From: Oscillospiraceae bacterium
GTDB lineage: Bacteria; Bacillota; Clostridia; Oscillospirales; Oscillospiraceae
Direction: 5' to 3'
Assembly: GCA_017432615.1 (NCBI GenBank)
Contig: JAFRIV010000023.1
Location: 1 to 64,000, forward strand
Length of the DNA: 64,000 nt
Position 1 is the stretch's first letter, and each line of letters starts with the position of its first letter. A program made the position numbers and the translations under genes. Below, piece by piece: positions 53,553 through 61,810 of this stretch. Below the pieces are notes generated by a model. That model made no database searches and had not been told where the DNA came from. It was given only the letters and a program-made list of their open reading frames with translations.

Positions 53553-53589
53553 GAGAAAAACCATCCCGCGGCACAGCGCTTTGGAATGG
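53553..53589 (-). terminator. Terminator after the YcxB-like gene
   Basis: CCATTCC pairs with GGGATGG (one G-T pair) across a 15-base loop; on the minus strand TTTTTCTC follows. It separates the YcxB-like gene from the radical enzyme operon. Confidence 0.6.
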
Positions 53590-53615
53590 CTTTTTGAAAG
53601 GCAAAAAATGCAAAA

Positions 53616-54173
53616 TCACTTTTTCCTGCGGGAGAGCAGATCCCAGAGACCGAAAGAGAGTAAAGAAAACGGCCTTTTCCAGGCCAGTCCGGATTTTTGC
53701 GAAAGCAGGTTCATCAGCCCGTTGATACCGTCTTCCCCCTGTACGGAATCTTTCCGAAACATATAACCGGAAGCTTTGCTGGTAAAGAGAACAAGATACT
53801 GCCCGTCTTCCATCAGACGGTATAACTGATCATAGGGGACAGTGGGGCGCCCCTCGCCATCCGTAAAACCGGAATCGGAAAAGGAATATCGTAACGTCGG
53901 GAACTGCCCGTGCATGGCTTCTACAACCTGATCGGCAACGGTATTCGCCCGGGCATCCAGGTTGGTAAACAGAATGCAGCCGATAAAAATGCAGAGGATA
54001 GTCAGAAGAGGGGAACCGAAAGAAGGCGCATAAAAGATTCCGAAAAGGATCAGTGCGGCAGAAACGACGATCAGCAGCAGCTTCCGCCACCATTCAAATG
54101 TGTTGTATTGGAGCAGGGTAAACTGCTTTAACGTTTCTTTGCTGTGGCAGATTTCCGCCGAATACAGTTCCAT
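53616..54173 (-). CDS. YcxB-like membrane protein
   Basis: 185 residues. Two adjacent membrane helices at about 30-70 (KLLLIVVSAALILFGIFYAP, LLTILCIFIGCILFTNL) precede a soluble domain with YSFSDSGFTDGEGRPTVPYDQLYRLMEDGQYLVLFTSKASGYMF in short segments, matching the YcxB-like C-terminal domain. Role unknown. AGGAGG precedes the start. The minus-strand promoter is TTGCTT (54233-54238), 17 bp, TAAGAT (54210-54215). Confidence 0.75.
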   Translation of the reverse strand: MELYSAEICHSKETLKQFTLLQYNTFEWWRKLLLIVVSAALILFGIFYAPSFGSPLLTILCIFIGCILFTNLDARANTVADQVVEAMHGQFPTLRYSFSDSGFTDGEGRPTVPYDQLYRLMEDGQYLVLFTSKASGYMFRKDSVQGEDGINGLMNLLSQKSGLAWKRPFSLLSFGLWDLLSRRKK

Positions 54174-54209
54174 GAACGGGCCTCCTGGTTGAAATCTTTA
54201 TTTCTATAA

Positions 54210-54238
54210 ATCTTAGCCTGTTCGCTGAAGGAAAGCAA
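54210..54238 (-). promoter_or_regulatory. Promoter of the YcxB-like gene
   Basis: Minus strand: TTGCTT (54233-54238), a 17-bp spacer, TAAGAT (54210-54215). Confidence 0.5.
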
Positions 54239-54302
54239 GAAAAACATAAACTATGCGTTCCCCTTTGTACAAAATACACAAAAAAAGACGGTTATTTTTG
54301 TG

Positions 54303-54322
54303 CTTGTTTACTAGTAGACAAG
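54303..54322 (+). promoter_or_regulatory. Palindromic operator, probable GntR site
   Basis: CTTGTTTACTAGTAGACAAG is a 20-bp dyad, symmetric except for one pair of positions. It covers the -35 box of the following TRAP/uxuA operon. Its arms (TTGT and ACAA) resemble operators of FadR-type GntR regulators, and such a regulator is encoded at 58345 in the same operon. Confidence 0.65.
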
Positions 54323-54343
54323 ACGATAAAAACCGCATATAAT
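54315..54343 (+). promoter_or_regulatory. Promoter of the TRAP/uxuA operon
   Basis: TAGACA (54315-54320), a 17-bp spacer, TATAAT (54338-54343). The -35 box lies inside the palindromic operator. Confidence 0.8.
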
Positions 54344-54395
54344 ATTCGTATAACTCGGCGCAGGACCGTATTCCTGTAAAACAAAGGAGGAAATT

Positions 54396-55373
54396 ATGAA
54401 GAAAATTTTTGCAATGATCCTCGCACTCTGCATGGTGTTTGCGCTTTGCGCTGCTGCATCGGCAGATAAAACGTATGAGCTCAAGCTCTCCACCACGCAG
54501 ACAGATACCTCCATGATCTATGCAGGTATGAAAGCTGCAGCAGACAAGATTTTTGAAGACACCGATGGCCATGTGAAGGTAACGATCTATCCGTCCAGCC
54601 AGCTTGGCGCAGAGGAAGACATGATCGACCAGGCCCTGCAGGGAATGAACATTGCCGTTCTCACGGATGCAGGCCGTCTTTCCAGCTATGTCCATGATAT
54701 GGGCATTATGAATATGGCCTACTTTGTCAACAACTACGATGACGGCTGCAAAGTCATGGCAACGGACACTTTCAAGGGCTGGGATGAAGCGCTTGCAGCA
54801 GAAGGGCTCCGCGGCCTCTGCTACAACTACTATGACGGTGCACGTTCTTTCTGCGGCCATGCCGCATGGACGAAGCCGGAAGATCTCAAAGGCGTTGTGA
54901 TTCGGACTCCCGGTGCAGCCCCCTACTCCAAGTCCATTGAAGCTCTCGGTGCAACGGCTTATAACATCGGCTGGGGTGAAGTGTACAACAGCATCCAGAC
55001 GAAGGCAATCGACGGCTGTGAAGCCCAGTTTACCTCTCTTGTCTCCAGCAAGATCTATGAAGTCTGTGAATACTGCAGCAAGACCGAGCATATCAACCTC
55101 TTCAACATGGTCGTCTGCGGCGAACAGTGGTTCAATACCCTGCCGGAAGAATATCAGGAGATCGTGAAGAAGGACTTCTATGATTGCGCTTATGAGTCTG
55201 CAAAGGCAGTGGAAGCCGCTCAGGATGAGATGGCACAGATCCTGACCGACAACGGTATGCAGATCGTTGAGGTCGACCGTCCTGCATTTGAAGAGGCTGC
55301 AAAAGTCGCTTACGAACAGCTTGGCTGGACGGAACTCCGCGAACAGCTCTATAAGGAAGCAGGAATCGAATAA
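54396..55373 (+). CDS. dctP: TRAP transporter solute-binding protein (DctP)
   Basis: 325 residues. The signal peptide MKKIFAMILALCMVFALC ends at about ASA-D, without a lipobox. The DctP fold has PEDLKGVVIRTPGAAPY near residue 165, with Arg of VIRTPG for the substrate carboxylate, and GWGEVYNSIQTKAIDGCE after it. AAAGGAGG precedes the start. As first gene of the uxuA operon it probably binds a hexuronate or hexonate (inference from context). Confidence 0.93.
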   Translation: MKKIFAMILALCMVFALCAAASADKTYELKLSTTQTDTSMIYAGMKAAADKIFEDTDGHVKVTIYPSSQLGAEEDMIDQALQGMNIAVLTDAGRLSSYVHDMGIMNMAYFVNNYDDGCKVMATDTFKGWDEALAAEGLRGLCYNYYDGARSFCGHAAWTKPEDLKGVVIRTPGAAPYSKSIEALGATAYNIGWGEVYNSIQTKAIDGCEAQFTSLVSSKIYEVCEYCSKTEHINLFNMVVCGEQWFNTLPEEYQEIVKKDFYDCAYESAKAVEAAQDEMAQILTDNGMQIVEVDRPAFEEAAKVAYEQLGWTELREQLYKEAGIE

Positions 55374-55412
55374 GGACTGACTGGCGGTTTTTGTTGCATC
55401 AACAATACCAGG

Positions 55413-55449
55413 AAGGGGATATCTCCCGAACAGGGTGATATCCCCCTTT
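55413..55449 (+). repeat. Hairpin between dctP and dctQ
   Basis: GGGGATATC (55415-55423) pairs perfectly with GATATCCCC (55437-55445), followed by CTTTA. Same position and probable role as the hairpins after the other two binding-protein genes of the window. Confidence 0.7.
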
Positions 55450-55468
55450 AAGAATTGAGGGAAAACCT

Positions 55469-55972
55469 ATGAAAAAAATTTATCGGGCCTTCTGCAAGTT
55501 TGAAGAGGTCCTTGCCATGTGCCTGTTGGGCGGGCTTGCGGCGCTGGTATTTATTTCAGCATTGATGCGCACGCTCAAGCATCCGTTAAACTGGGCACAG
55601 GATGTGGCATTGGTTGCTTTTGCCTGGCTGATTTTCTTCGGCAGCGACATCGCCGTGCGCGGTTCCGGGCTGATCGGCATTGATATGTTGGTCAAACGCT
55701 TTCCCCCGAAAGTGCAGAAAGCGATCGACATAGTTTTCAAGATCATGATCCTTGTTTTTCTCTGCATTCTGGTCTACTACGGAATCATTATGACAAAAAC
55801 AGGCTGGAAGCGTCAGATTACCGCACTGGAGATCAGCTACGGCTGGGTGACAATGGCCGTACCCACCGGGGCCTTTTTCATGATCATTTCTACAGCGATT
55901 AAGCTGATCGAGCGCATCAGAACGCCTGCCGATCAGGAGATCAAGAAAGAAGCGGGGAGGGAGCTTGCCTGA
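55469..55972 (+). CDS. dctQ: TRAP transporter small permease (DctQ)
   Basis: 167 residues with four helices. FAWLIFFGSDIAVRGSGLIGI is the DctQ core and ISYGWVTMAVPTGAFFMI the last helix. The stop overlaps the dctM start by one base (TGATG). It works with the adjacent DctM as the membrane part of the importer. Confidence 0.93.
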   Translation: MKKIYRAFCKFEEVLAMCLLGGLAALVFISALMRTLKHPLNWAQDVALVAFAWLIFFGSDIAVRGSGLIGIDMLVKRFPPKVQKAIDIVFKIMILVFLCILVYYGIIMTKTGWKRQITALEISYGWVTMAVPTGAFFMIISTAIKLIERIRTPADQEIKKEAGRELA

Positions 55973-57252
55973 TGTATTACGCAATTCTTGTTTTTCTCGT
56001 GCTGCTGTTTCTCGGTATGCCGGTTGCTTTTTCCATCGGTATCAGCGGCCTTTCTTTCTTCCTGATCCGCGGCCTCCCGCTGACAGTTCTGGTTCAGAAG
56101 TCTATTTCAACTTCCCAGAGTTTCACTATGCTTGCTATTCCGCTTTTTATCCTGGCAGGCAATCTGATGAATTCCTGTGGGATCACCAAACGTCTGACGC
56201 GTTTTTGCAATGCCTGCACCGGGCATATGTGGGGCAACATGGGGCAGGTCTCCTGCCTGCTCAGCACGCTGATGGGAGGCGTCTCCGGCTCAGCAGCAGC
56301 TGATGCTGCTATGGAAACGCGTATCCTCGGCCCGGAAATGCTGCGTTTGGGATATTCCAGAGGCTGGGCTGCCGCCATTAACGGGCTCTCAGGCCTGATT
56401 GTGGCAACCATTCCGCCCAGCATGGGTCTGATCATCTTCGGTACAGTGGGAGAGGTATCCATCGGGCGTCTGTTCATGGCAGGCTGGGTACCGGGGATCC
56501 TGATGTGCATACTTCTGATGCTGGCGACTACCTGGAGTGCCCGCCACTTCGGATATAAACCGGAACACGACAGACCGGCTCCGTTCAAAGAGATCCTTTC
56601 CTCCTTCCTCGAGAGCGTCTGGGCCATGCTTTTCCCGATCCTTCTCATTGTGCTGATCCGCTTTGGCGTGATGAGCCCCACGGAATCCGGATCCTTTGCC
56701 TGTGCGTATGCGCTGCTGGTAGGCTGTGTGATCTACAGAGATCTGACCTGGAAGACGTTTATTCAGACATTGCGCGACAGTGTGAAGGACGTGACGGTCA
56801 TTACCATTATCCTCGCATTTTCCGGGGTGTTCGGCTATGGAGTGGTCTATGACGACATTACCGTTTCCATTGCAAATTCTCTGACGGCTATGACTTCCAA
56901 TCCGACGATCCTTCTCGTCCTTGTCGTGATTTTCCTGGCTATTTGCGGCATGTTCATGGAAACGACGGTCATTGCTTTGATTCTGACACCGATCCTTCTT
57001 CCGGTCATGCGGAACATCGGGGTAAACGAAGTCGTGTTCGGTATGATCATGATGACGACGGTAACATTCGGGGTAATGACACCTCCTGTCGGAGTTGCAC
57101 TCTATTCCGTCTCGGATATCATGGGATGCCCGGTGGAAGAGACCTTCCGCTACGGCTGGCCGTTTTACCTGGCTGTTGTGCTGGTGATCCTGTTCATGAT
57201 CTTCTTTCCCAATGCAGTCCTCTGGCTGCCGAATCTGGTCTACGGAGCCTGA
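55972..57252 (+). CDS. dctM: TRAP transporter large permease (DctM)
   Basis: 426 residues with about 12 helices. LFILAGNLMNSCGITKRLT near 60 and GGVSGSAAADAAMETRIL near 103 are DctM hallmarks. It is similar along its length to the DctM at 45258, so the two TRAP systems are paralogues that probably carry related acids. uxuA begins three bases after its stop. Confidence 0.95.
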   Translation: MYYAILVFLVLLFLGMPVAFSIGISGLSFFLIRGLPLTVLVQKSISTSQSFTMLAIPLFILAGNLMNSCGITKRLTRFCNACTGHMWGNMGQVSCLLSTLMGGVSGSAAADAAMETRILGPEMLRLGYSRGWAAAINGLSGLIVATIPPSMGLIIFGTVGEVSIGRLFMAGWVPGILMCILLMLATTWSARHFGYKPEHDRPAPFKEILSSFLESVWAMLFPILLIVLIRFGVMSPTESGSFACAYALLVGCVIYRDLTWKTFIQTLRDSVKDVTVITIILAFSGVFGYGVVYDDITVSIANSLTAMTSNPTILLVLVVIFLAICGMFMETTVIALILTPILLPVMRNIGVNEVVFGMIMMTTVTFGVMTPPVGVALYSVSDIMGCPVEETFRYGWPFYLAVVLVILFMIFFPNAVLWLPNLVYGA

Positions 57253-57255
57253 AAA

Positions 57256-58326
57256 ATGAAAATGACTTTTCGCTGGTTCGGGGAAAACAGTGATACGGTT
57301 TCTCTGAAGCAGATTCGACAGATCCCCGGGGTTTCGGGGATTATGGGTTTTCTGGATTACAAGGCAGCCGGTGAGGTCTGGGAGGAAAGCGAGATCAAAC
57401 GATTCGTTGATCAGGTACACCGTGCCGGGCTTGCCTGTGAAGTGATCGAATCGGTGAATGTACACGAAGATATCAAACTCGGGCTCCCGACACGGGACAG
57501 GTACATTGCAAATTACTGTGAAACGATTCGGAACCTTGCCAAATACGGGATCAAAGTCATCATTTACAATTTCATGCCGGTCTTCGATTGGCTTCGGACG
57601 GACCTTGCACACGAAATTCCGGAAGACGGTTCTAACAGCATGTATTATGATGAGAAAGAGCTGGCGGGACTTTCCGTGATGGACCTGGTCCGCAGCATGG
57701 AGGGCGGCAGCAACGGTTTTTCTCTCCCGGGCTGGGAACCGGAACGCGTGAAGGAACTGGAAAAGACGCTTTCCCTGTATGACGGGTTAACGCAGGAGGA
57801 TCTGCTGACCCATTTTCGGTATTTCCTGGATGGGATCCTGCCTACCTGTGAAGAGTGCGGAGTAAAAATGGCCTGCCATCCGGACGATCCCTGCTGGCCG
57901 ATTTTCGGTCTGCCGCGCGTCGGATACAATCAATACTGGTTCGACAGGATCATGTCGCTCAACTCCTCACCCTGCAATACGATCTGTCTCTGTACAGGGT
58001 CACTCGGTTCTAATCGGGAAAACGATGTACCCGCCATGATTCGCCATTTTGGAGAACAGAACAGGATCAGCTGTATGCATATCCGGAACATTCGTTTTTA
58101 CGGTGAGCGAAAATTCCGAGAGGCAGCACATAACAGCTGTGACGGCGATTTTGACATGTTTGCAATTGTAAAAGCTATGCATGATGTCTGCCCGGATGTA
58201 TATGTCCGTCCGGATCACGGGCGTATGATCTGGGGAGAGACGGGACGCCCGGGCTACGGGCTCTATGATCGGGCCTTAGGCACACAGTATCTGATGGGAA
58301 TGTATGAGGCAATTTGTAGAAGCTGA
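57256..58326 (+). CDS. uxuA: Mannonate dehydratase
   Basis: 356 residues, typical UxuA length. It dehydrates D-mannonate to 2-keto-3-deoxygluconate in a TIM barrel with a divalent metal. The N-terminus MKMTFRWFGENSDTVSLKQI and the segment QIPGVSGIMGFL are diagnostic; metal and substrate residues lie in MACHPDDPCWPIFGLPR near 200 and VRPDHGRM near 325. It starts three bases after dctM, which ties transport to this pathway. Confidence 0.95.
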   Translation: MKMTFRWFGENSDTVSLKQIRQIPGVSGIMGFLDYKAAGEVWEESEIKRFVDQVHRAGLACEVIESVNVHEDIKLGLPTRDRYIANYCETIRNLAKYGIKVIIYNFMPVFDWLRTDLAHEIPEDGSNSMYYDEKELAGLSVMDLVRSMEGGSNGFSLPGWEPERVKELEKTLSLYDGLTQEDLLTHFRYFLDGILPTCEECGVKMACHPDDPCWPIFGLPRVGYNQYWFDRIMSLNSSPCNTICLCTGSLGSNRENDVPAMIRHFGEQNRISCMHIRNIRFYGERKFREAAHNSCDGDFDMFAIVKAMHDVCPDVYVRPDHGRMIWGETGRPGYGLYDRALGTQYLMGMYEAICRS

Positions 58327-58344
58327 AACCCGGAAAGGGGAATA

Positions 58345-59022
58345 ATGCAGATTATCGAAAAATATAAGCATGAAACAGCGAAGGACTATGTGCTTCGCCT
58401 GCTTCAATCCAACATCAGAACGCTGGAACTTGCTCCTGGCAGTCAGATCAGTGAAAATGAACTGTCAGCCGTTCTTGGGATTTCCCGCACACCGATCCGG
58501 GAGGCTTTGGCAGAATTGTCTAAAGTCAGGCTGGTTGAGGTCGTTCCGCAGAAAAAAACAACAGTTGCCTATATTGATTATGATTTGGTAGAAGAGGCGT
58601 GTTACATGCGCAATACGCTGGAGACCGCCCTGATGGAACCTGTCTGCCAACTTGCAACAGAAGAAGATCTCGTCGGGATGGAGGAGAACATCCTTCTGCA
58701 AAAACGGTATCTGGAAACGCATGCCAAAGAAAAACTGATGGAGAAAGATGATGCTTTTCATCGAGCCTTCTTTGAGATATCCAGAAAGATGGAAATTTAT
58801 CGGCTGATGCAGAGCCTGATGATTCATTTTGACAGAGTCCGTACCATGTCGATCGACTCGGTGCATGACCTTAAAATCGTGGAGGATCATGAAGCCATTC
58901 TGGCAGCTATCCGAAAGCGGGATTCTAAACAGGCTCAAAAACTTCTGGCGGCACATCTTGCAAGATATCGCGTAGACGCTTCTGCTGTCCAGGAGAAGTA
59001 TCCGGAGTTTTTTCCGCAGTGA
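58345..59022 (+). CDS. GntR-family regulator, FadR/FCD type
   Basis: 225 residues. The winged helix-turn-helix is at about 10-72 (ISENELSAVLGISRTPIREALAEL). The FCD sensor domain from about 80 keeps the metal-binding residues in DAFHRAFFEIS and EDHEAILAAI. FCD regulators such as UxuR, ExuR and LgoR bind sugar acids. It probably controls its own operon through the palindrome at 54303-54322. RBS AAAGGGG lies just upstream of ATG 58345. Confidence 0.92.
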   Translation: MQIIEKYKHETAKDYVLRLLQSNIRTLELAPGSQISENELSAVLGISRTPIREALAELSKVRLVEVVPQKKTTVAYIDYDLVEEACYMRNTLETALMEPVCQLATEEDLVGMEENILLQKRYLETHAKEKLMEKDDAFHRAFFEISRKMEIYRLMQSLMIHFDRVRTMSIDSVHDLKIVEDHEAILAAIRKRDSKQAQKLLAAHLARYRVDASAVQEKYPEFFPQ

Positions 59023-59033
59023 GGCATATAAAT

Positions 59034-59091
59034 GACAGAAACAGAGAGGTTCGGAAAGCAATTCCTGTTCTCCCTGCTTTCTGTCTTTTCT
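59034..59091 (+). terminator. Terminator after the GntR gene
   Basis: GACAGAAA (59034-59041) pairs perfectly with TTTCTGTC (59078-59085), extended inwards by CAG/CTG and GAG/CTC with single mismatches; TTTTCTTCTG follows. It may split the operon into transport/uxuA/regulator and the genes from 59245 on. Confidence 0.6.
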
Positions 59092-59148
59092 TCTGTACAG
59101 GGATGGTGGGGAAAAAACGTGAGTGGACTTAAATATGACGTGAAACAT

Positions 59149-59189
59149 CCTGCTGCCGGATAGATAAAGCAGGAGAAAACATGTATAAT
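59149..59189 (+). promoter_or_regulatory. Possible promoter region of the second part of the hexonate operon
   Basis: TATAAT at 59184-59189, preceded by an inverted repeat CCTGCT (59149-59154) and AGCAGG (59168-59173). No good -35 box, so an activator or extended contact may be needed. Confidence 0.4.
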
Positions 59190-59244
59190 AGGTTTTAGAA
59201 AATCGAAGCAATTCCCACGGATGAACAAAAAAAGGAGAGTTATC

Positions 59245-60324
59245 ATGACAACAAAACTCAGGGAAAACTGCAAATATGCGATTGCCTGCGTCACGAGCAT
59301 GGGCGTTCGCATCACCCCGGAGGACAGGATGTCCGTGCACAACAGCGATCATTTTTATCTTCAGGCTACAAGCGCAGAGACAAATGTGCTCAACATTGCG
59401 TCTTCTCTCGGCTATCCCTGCCTTTGCATGACGCGCTTTGTGGAAGGAAGCCCGATTGCCGCCTTTATCAAGGCAAAACTTCGGGCAAGAAACATTGCCT
59501 TTGAAGGGCCGGATATCCCGCAGGGCGGTCCCTGGGGATACCGTCATCAGTTCAATATAGCCGACTCCGGCTTTGGGATGCGTGCGCCGCGCGTCTGGAA
59601 TGACAGAGCGGGGGAAATCGGCAGGACGATCTCTCCGGATGATTTTGACCTGGAACGGATCTTTGGCCGGGAAGGTGTAGGGATCCTGCATATCTCCGGT
59701 TTGATTGCCGCAATGAGTGAACAGACAACGAAGACCTGCCTTCGCCTTGCGGAGGTTGCCAAACAGTATGGCACACTTGTCAGTTTTGATCTGAACTACC
59801 GTGCTACCTTCTGGAAAGGGCGGGAAGAGGAGCTGAGCGCAGCATTTCGGAAGATTGCTTCAGCAGCCGATGTGCTGATAGGCAATGAGGAGGATTTTCA
59901 GCTTTGCCTTGGTTTTAAGGGGCCGGAGGCAGGAGGAAAAGACCTCGCTTCCAAAATTGACAGTTTCAAAGGAATGATCGACCAGGTGCGGGCAGCATAT
60001 CCGAATGCGATTGCCTATGCCACCTCCCTGCGTCAGGTTATTTCGGCAAATGAGCATCTCTGGGGAGCCATCATGTGGGCAGATGGAGAATGGTTCGTAG
60101 AGGAACCACGGCCTATCCCGGTCATGGATCGCATCGGCGGGGGCGACGGTTTTTCCGGCGGCATTCTTTATGCCATTTACAGAGGCTGGGAGGCTTCCAA
60201 GTGGGTTCAGTTCGGTTGGGCGACGGGTGTGCTGGCCGCCTGCAGCCTGAATGATTATGCCGAGCCGGCGGATGAAAAGCAGGTATGGGATATCTATGCC
60301 GGAAATGCCAGGGTGCAGAGATAA
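59245..60324 (+). CDS. KDG-kinase-like PfkB protein
   Basis: 359 residues. PfkB fold: SVHNSDHFYLQATSAETNVL near 30-50, HISGLIAAMSEQTTK, SFDLNYRATFWKG near 180, and the ATP-site MDRIGGGDGFSGGILYAI near 295 with catalytic Asp in GGGD. SFDLNYR is typical of KDG kinases. It lies in the hexonate operon, so phosphorylation of 2-keto-3-deoxygluconate made by UxuA is likely. ATG 59245 follows AAAGGAG by eight bases. It is only distantly similar to the KDG-kinase-like protein at 42041. Confidence 0.82.
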   Translation: MTTKLRENCKYAIACVTSMGVRITPEDRMSVHNSDHFYLQATSAETNVLNIASSLGYPCLCMTRFVEGSPIAAFIKAKLRARNIAFEGPDIPQGGPWGYRHQFNIADSGFGMRAPRVWNDRAGEIGRTISPDDFDLERIFGREGVGILHISGLIAAMSEQTTKTCLRLAEVAKQYGTLVSFDLNYRATFWKGREEELSAAFRKIASAADVLIGNEEDFQLCLGFKGPEAGGKDLASKIDSFKGMIDQVRAAYPNAIAYATSLRQVISANEHLWGAIMWADGEWFVEEPRPIPVMDRIGGGDGFSGGILYAIYRGWEASKWVQFGWATGVLAACSLNDYAEPADEKQVWDIYAGNARVQR

Positions 60325-60348
60325 GGTACGGCAGGAAAGGAACAGAAC

Positions 60349-61800
60349 ATGAAAAAAGCGGACATCGGTATGATCGGGCTCGCCGTTATGGGCGAAAACC
60401 TTGCAATGAATATGGAATCGAAGGGGTTTACCGTTGCGGTTTACAACAGGACGACGGAAAAGGTAGACTCTTTCCTCCGCGGCAGGGCAGCCGGGAAAAA
60501 CTTTATCGGGGCGCATTCTCTGGAAGAACTTGCTGACTCTCTGGAAAAACCCCGCAGGATCTTTATGATGGTCAAAGCCGGAAAAGCGGTGGACGACCTG
60601 ATCGATTCTCTTCTCCCTTATCTGGAAGAGGGGGATATTCTGATCGACGGCGGCAACAGCCACTTCCCGGATACTGCGCGGCGCACAGCCTATGTGGAAA
60701 GCAAAGGACTGCTCTACGTCGGTACTGGCGTTTCCGGCGGTGAAGAAGGTGCGCTGAAAGGACCTTCTATGATGCCTGGCGGATCCCCTGCCGCCTGGCC
60801 GTATGTCAAACCGATCTTCCAGAGTATCTGCGCAAAAGTTGAGGATGGCTCTCCCTGCTGTGACTGGGTCGGAGAAAATGGTGCCGGACATTTTGTAAAA
60901 ATGGTGCACAACGGCATCGAATACGGAGATATGCAGCTGATTTGTGAAGCATATCAGCTTATGCGGGACGGTCTTGGCATGTCCTGTGAAGAAATGCATG
61001 AAGTTTTTTCGGCATGGAACAAAACAGAACTGGACAGCTATCTCATTGAAATTACTGCAGATATTCTCAGCCATAAAGAAGAGGATGGTTCCTATACCGT
61101 AGATTGCATCCTCGACCGGGCAGGCCAGAAGGGGACAGGAAAATGGACCAGCATCTCGGCACTTGACGAAGGCATTCCCCTTACCCTGATCAGTGAAGCG
61201 GTTTTCTCCCGCTGCCTTTCTGCACAGAAGGATGAACGTGTTAACTCTGCTGCTCTTTACAATCGCTCTGTTCCGCTCTTTGAAGGGGACAAAAAAGCAT
61301 TTGTGGAGAACATCCGCAAAGCACTTTATGCCAGCAAGATCATTTCCTATGCACAAGGGTATGCACTGATGCGTGCTGCTGCAAAAACATATGGCTGGAA
61401 TCTGAATTACGGCGGTATCGCGCTTATGTGGCGCGGCGGATGCATCATACGCAGTGTTTTTCTCGGAAAGATCAAAGAAGCTTTTGATAAGAATCCGGAG
61501 CTCGATAATCTTCTGAACGATCCGTACTTCTCTTCTGTGATGAAAGATCTGATCCCTTCCTGGAGGGAGGTCGTGGCATACGCAGTGAAGGCAGGCATCC
61601 CGATGCCGGCATTTTCCTCTGCACTAAGCTATTTTGACGGTTATACCTGCGCTTCCCTCCCGGCAAATCTGCTGCAGGCGCAAAGAGACTATTTCGGGGC
61701 GCATACCTATGAACGCGTCGATGCACCTCGCGGGCAGATGTTCCATACCAACTGGACCGGGCACGGAGGCAGCACCGCCTCTTCCAGCTATAACGCGTAA
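60349..61800 (+). CDS. gnd: 6-phosphogluconate dehydrogenase, decarboxylating
   Basis: 483 residues, the long (dimeric) form. NADP motif IGMIGLAVMGENLAMNM near 5-21; substrate site GTGVSGGEEGALKGPSMMPGG near 125-145; catalytic Lys in GAGHFVKMVHNGIEYGD near 185; C-terminal TNWTGHGGSTASSSYNA. It converts 6-phosphogluconate to ribulose 5-phosphate and CO2. Its placement with uxuA and a LarA homologue suggests that gluconate or its phosphate is a node of this operon. RBS GGAAAGGAAC is upstream. Confidence 0.95.
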   Translation: MKKADIGMIGLAVMGENLAMNMESKGFTVAVYNRTTEKVDSFLRGRAAGKNFIGAHSLEELADSLEKPRRIFMMVKAGKAVDDLIDSLLPYLEEGDILIDGGNSHFPDTARRTAYVESKGLLYVGTGVSGGEEGALKGPSMMPGGSPAAWPYVKPIFQSICAKVEDGSPCCDWVGENGAGHFVKMVHNGIEYGDMQLICEAYQLMRDGLGMSCEEMHEVFSAWNKTELDSYLIEITADILSHKEEDGSYTVDCILDRAGQKGTGKWTSISALDEGIPLTLISEAVFSRCLSAQKDERVNSAALYNRSVPLFEGDKKAFVENIRKALYASKIISYAQGYALMRAAAKTYGWNLNYGGIALMWRGGCIIRSVFLGKIKEAFDKNPELDNLLNDPYFSSVMKDLIPSWREVVAYAVKAGIPMPAFSSALSYFDGYTCASLPANLLQAQRDYFGAHTYERVDAPRGQMFHTNWTGHGGSTASSSYNA

Positions 61801-61810
61801 GGAAAAGAAT

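Noticed and set aside
56389..57612. 407-codon open frame on the minus strand
   Set aside because: Antisense to dctM and uxuA, both certain genes; the translation is full of His and Asp runs typical of antisense frames.
58465..59691. 408-codon open frame on the minus strand across the gntR-kinase gap
   Set aside because: It overlaps two clear plus-strand genes and a terminator-like hairpin; no family likeness.
59860..61356. 498-codon open frame on the minus strand
   Set aside because: Antisense to the KDG-kinase-like gene and gnd; no start signals or motifs.
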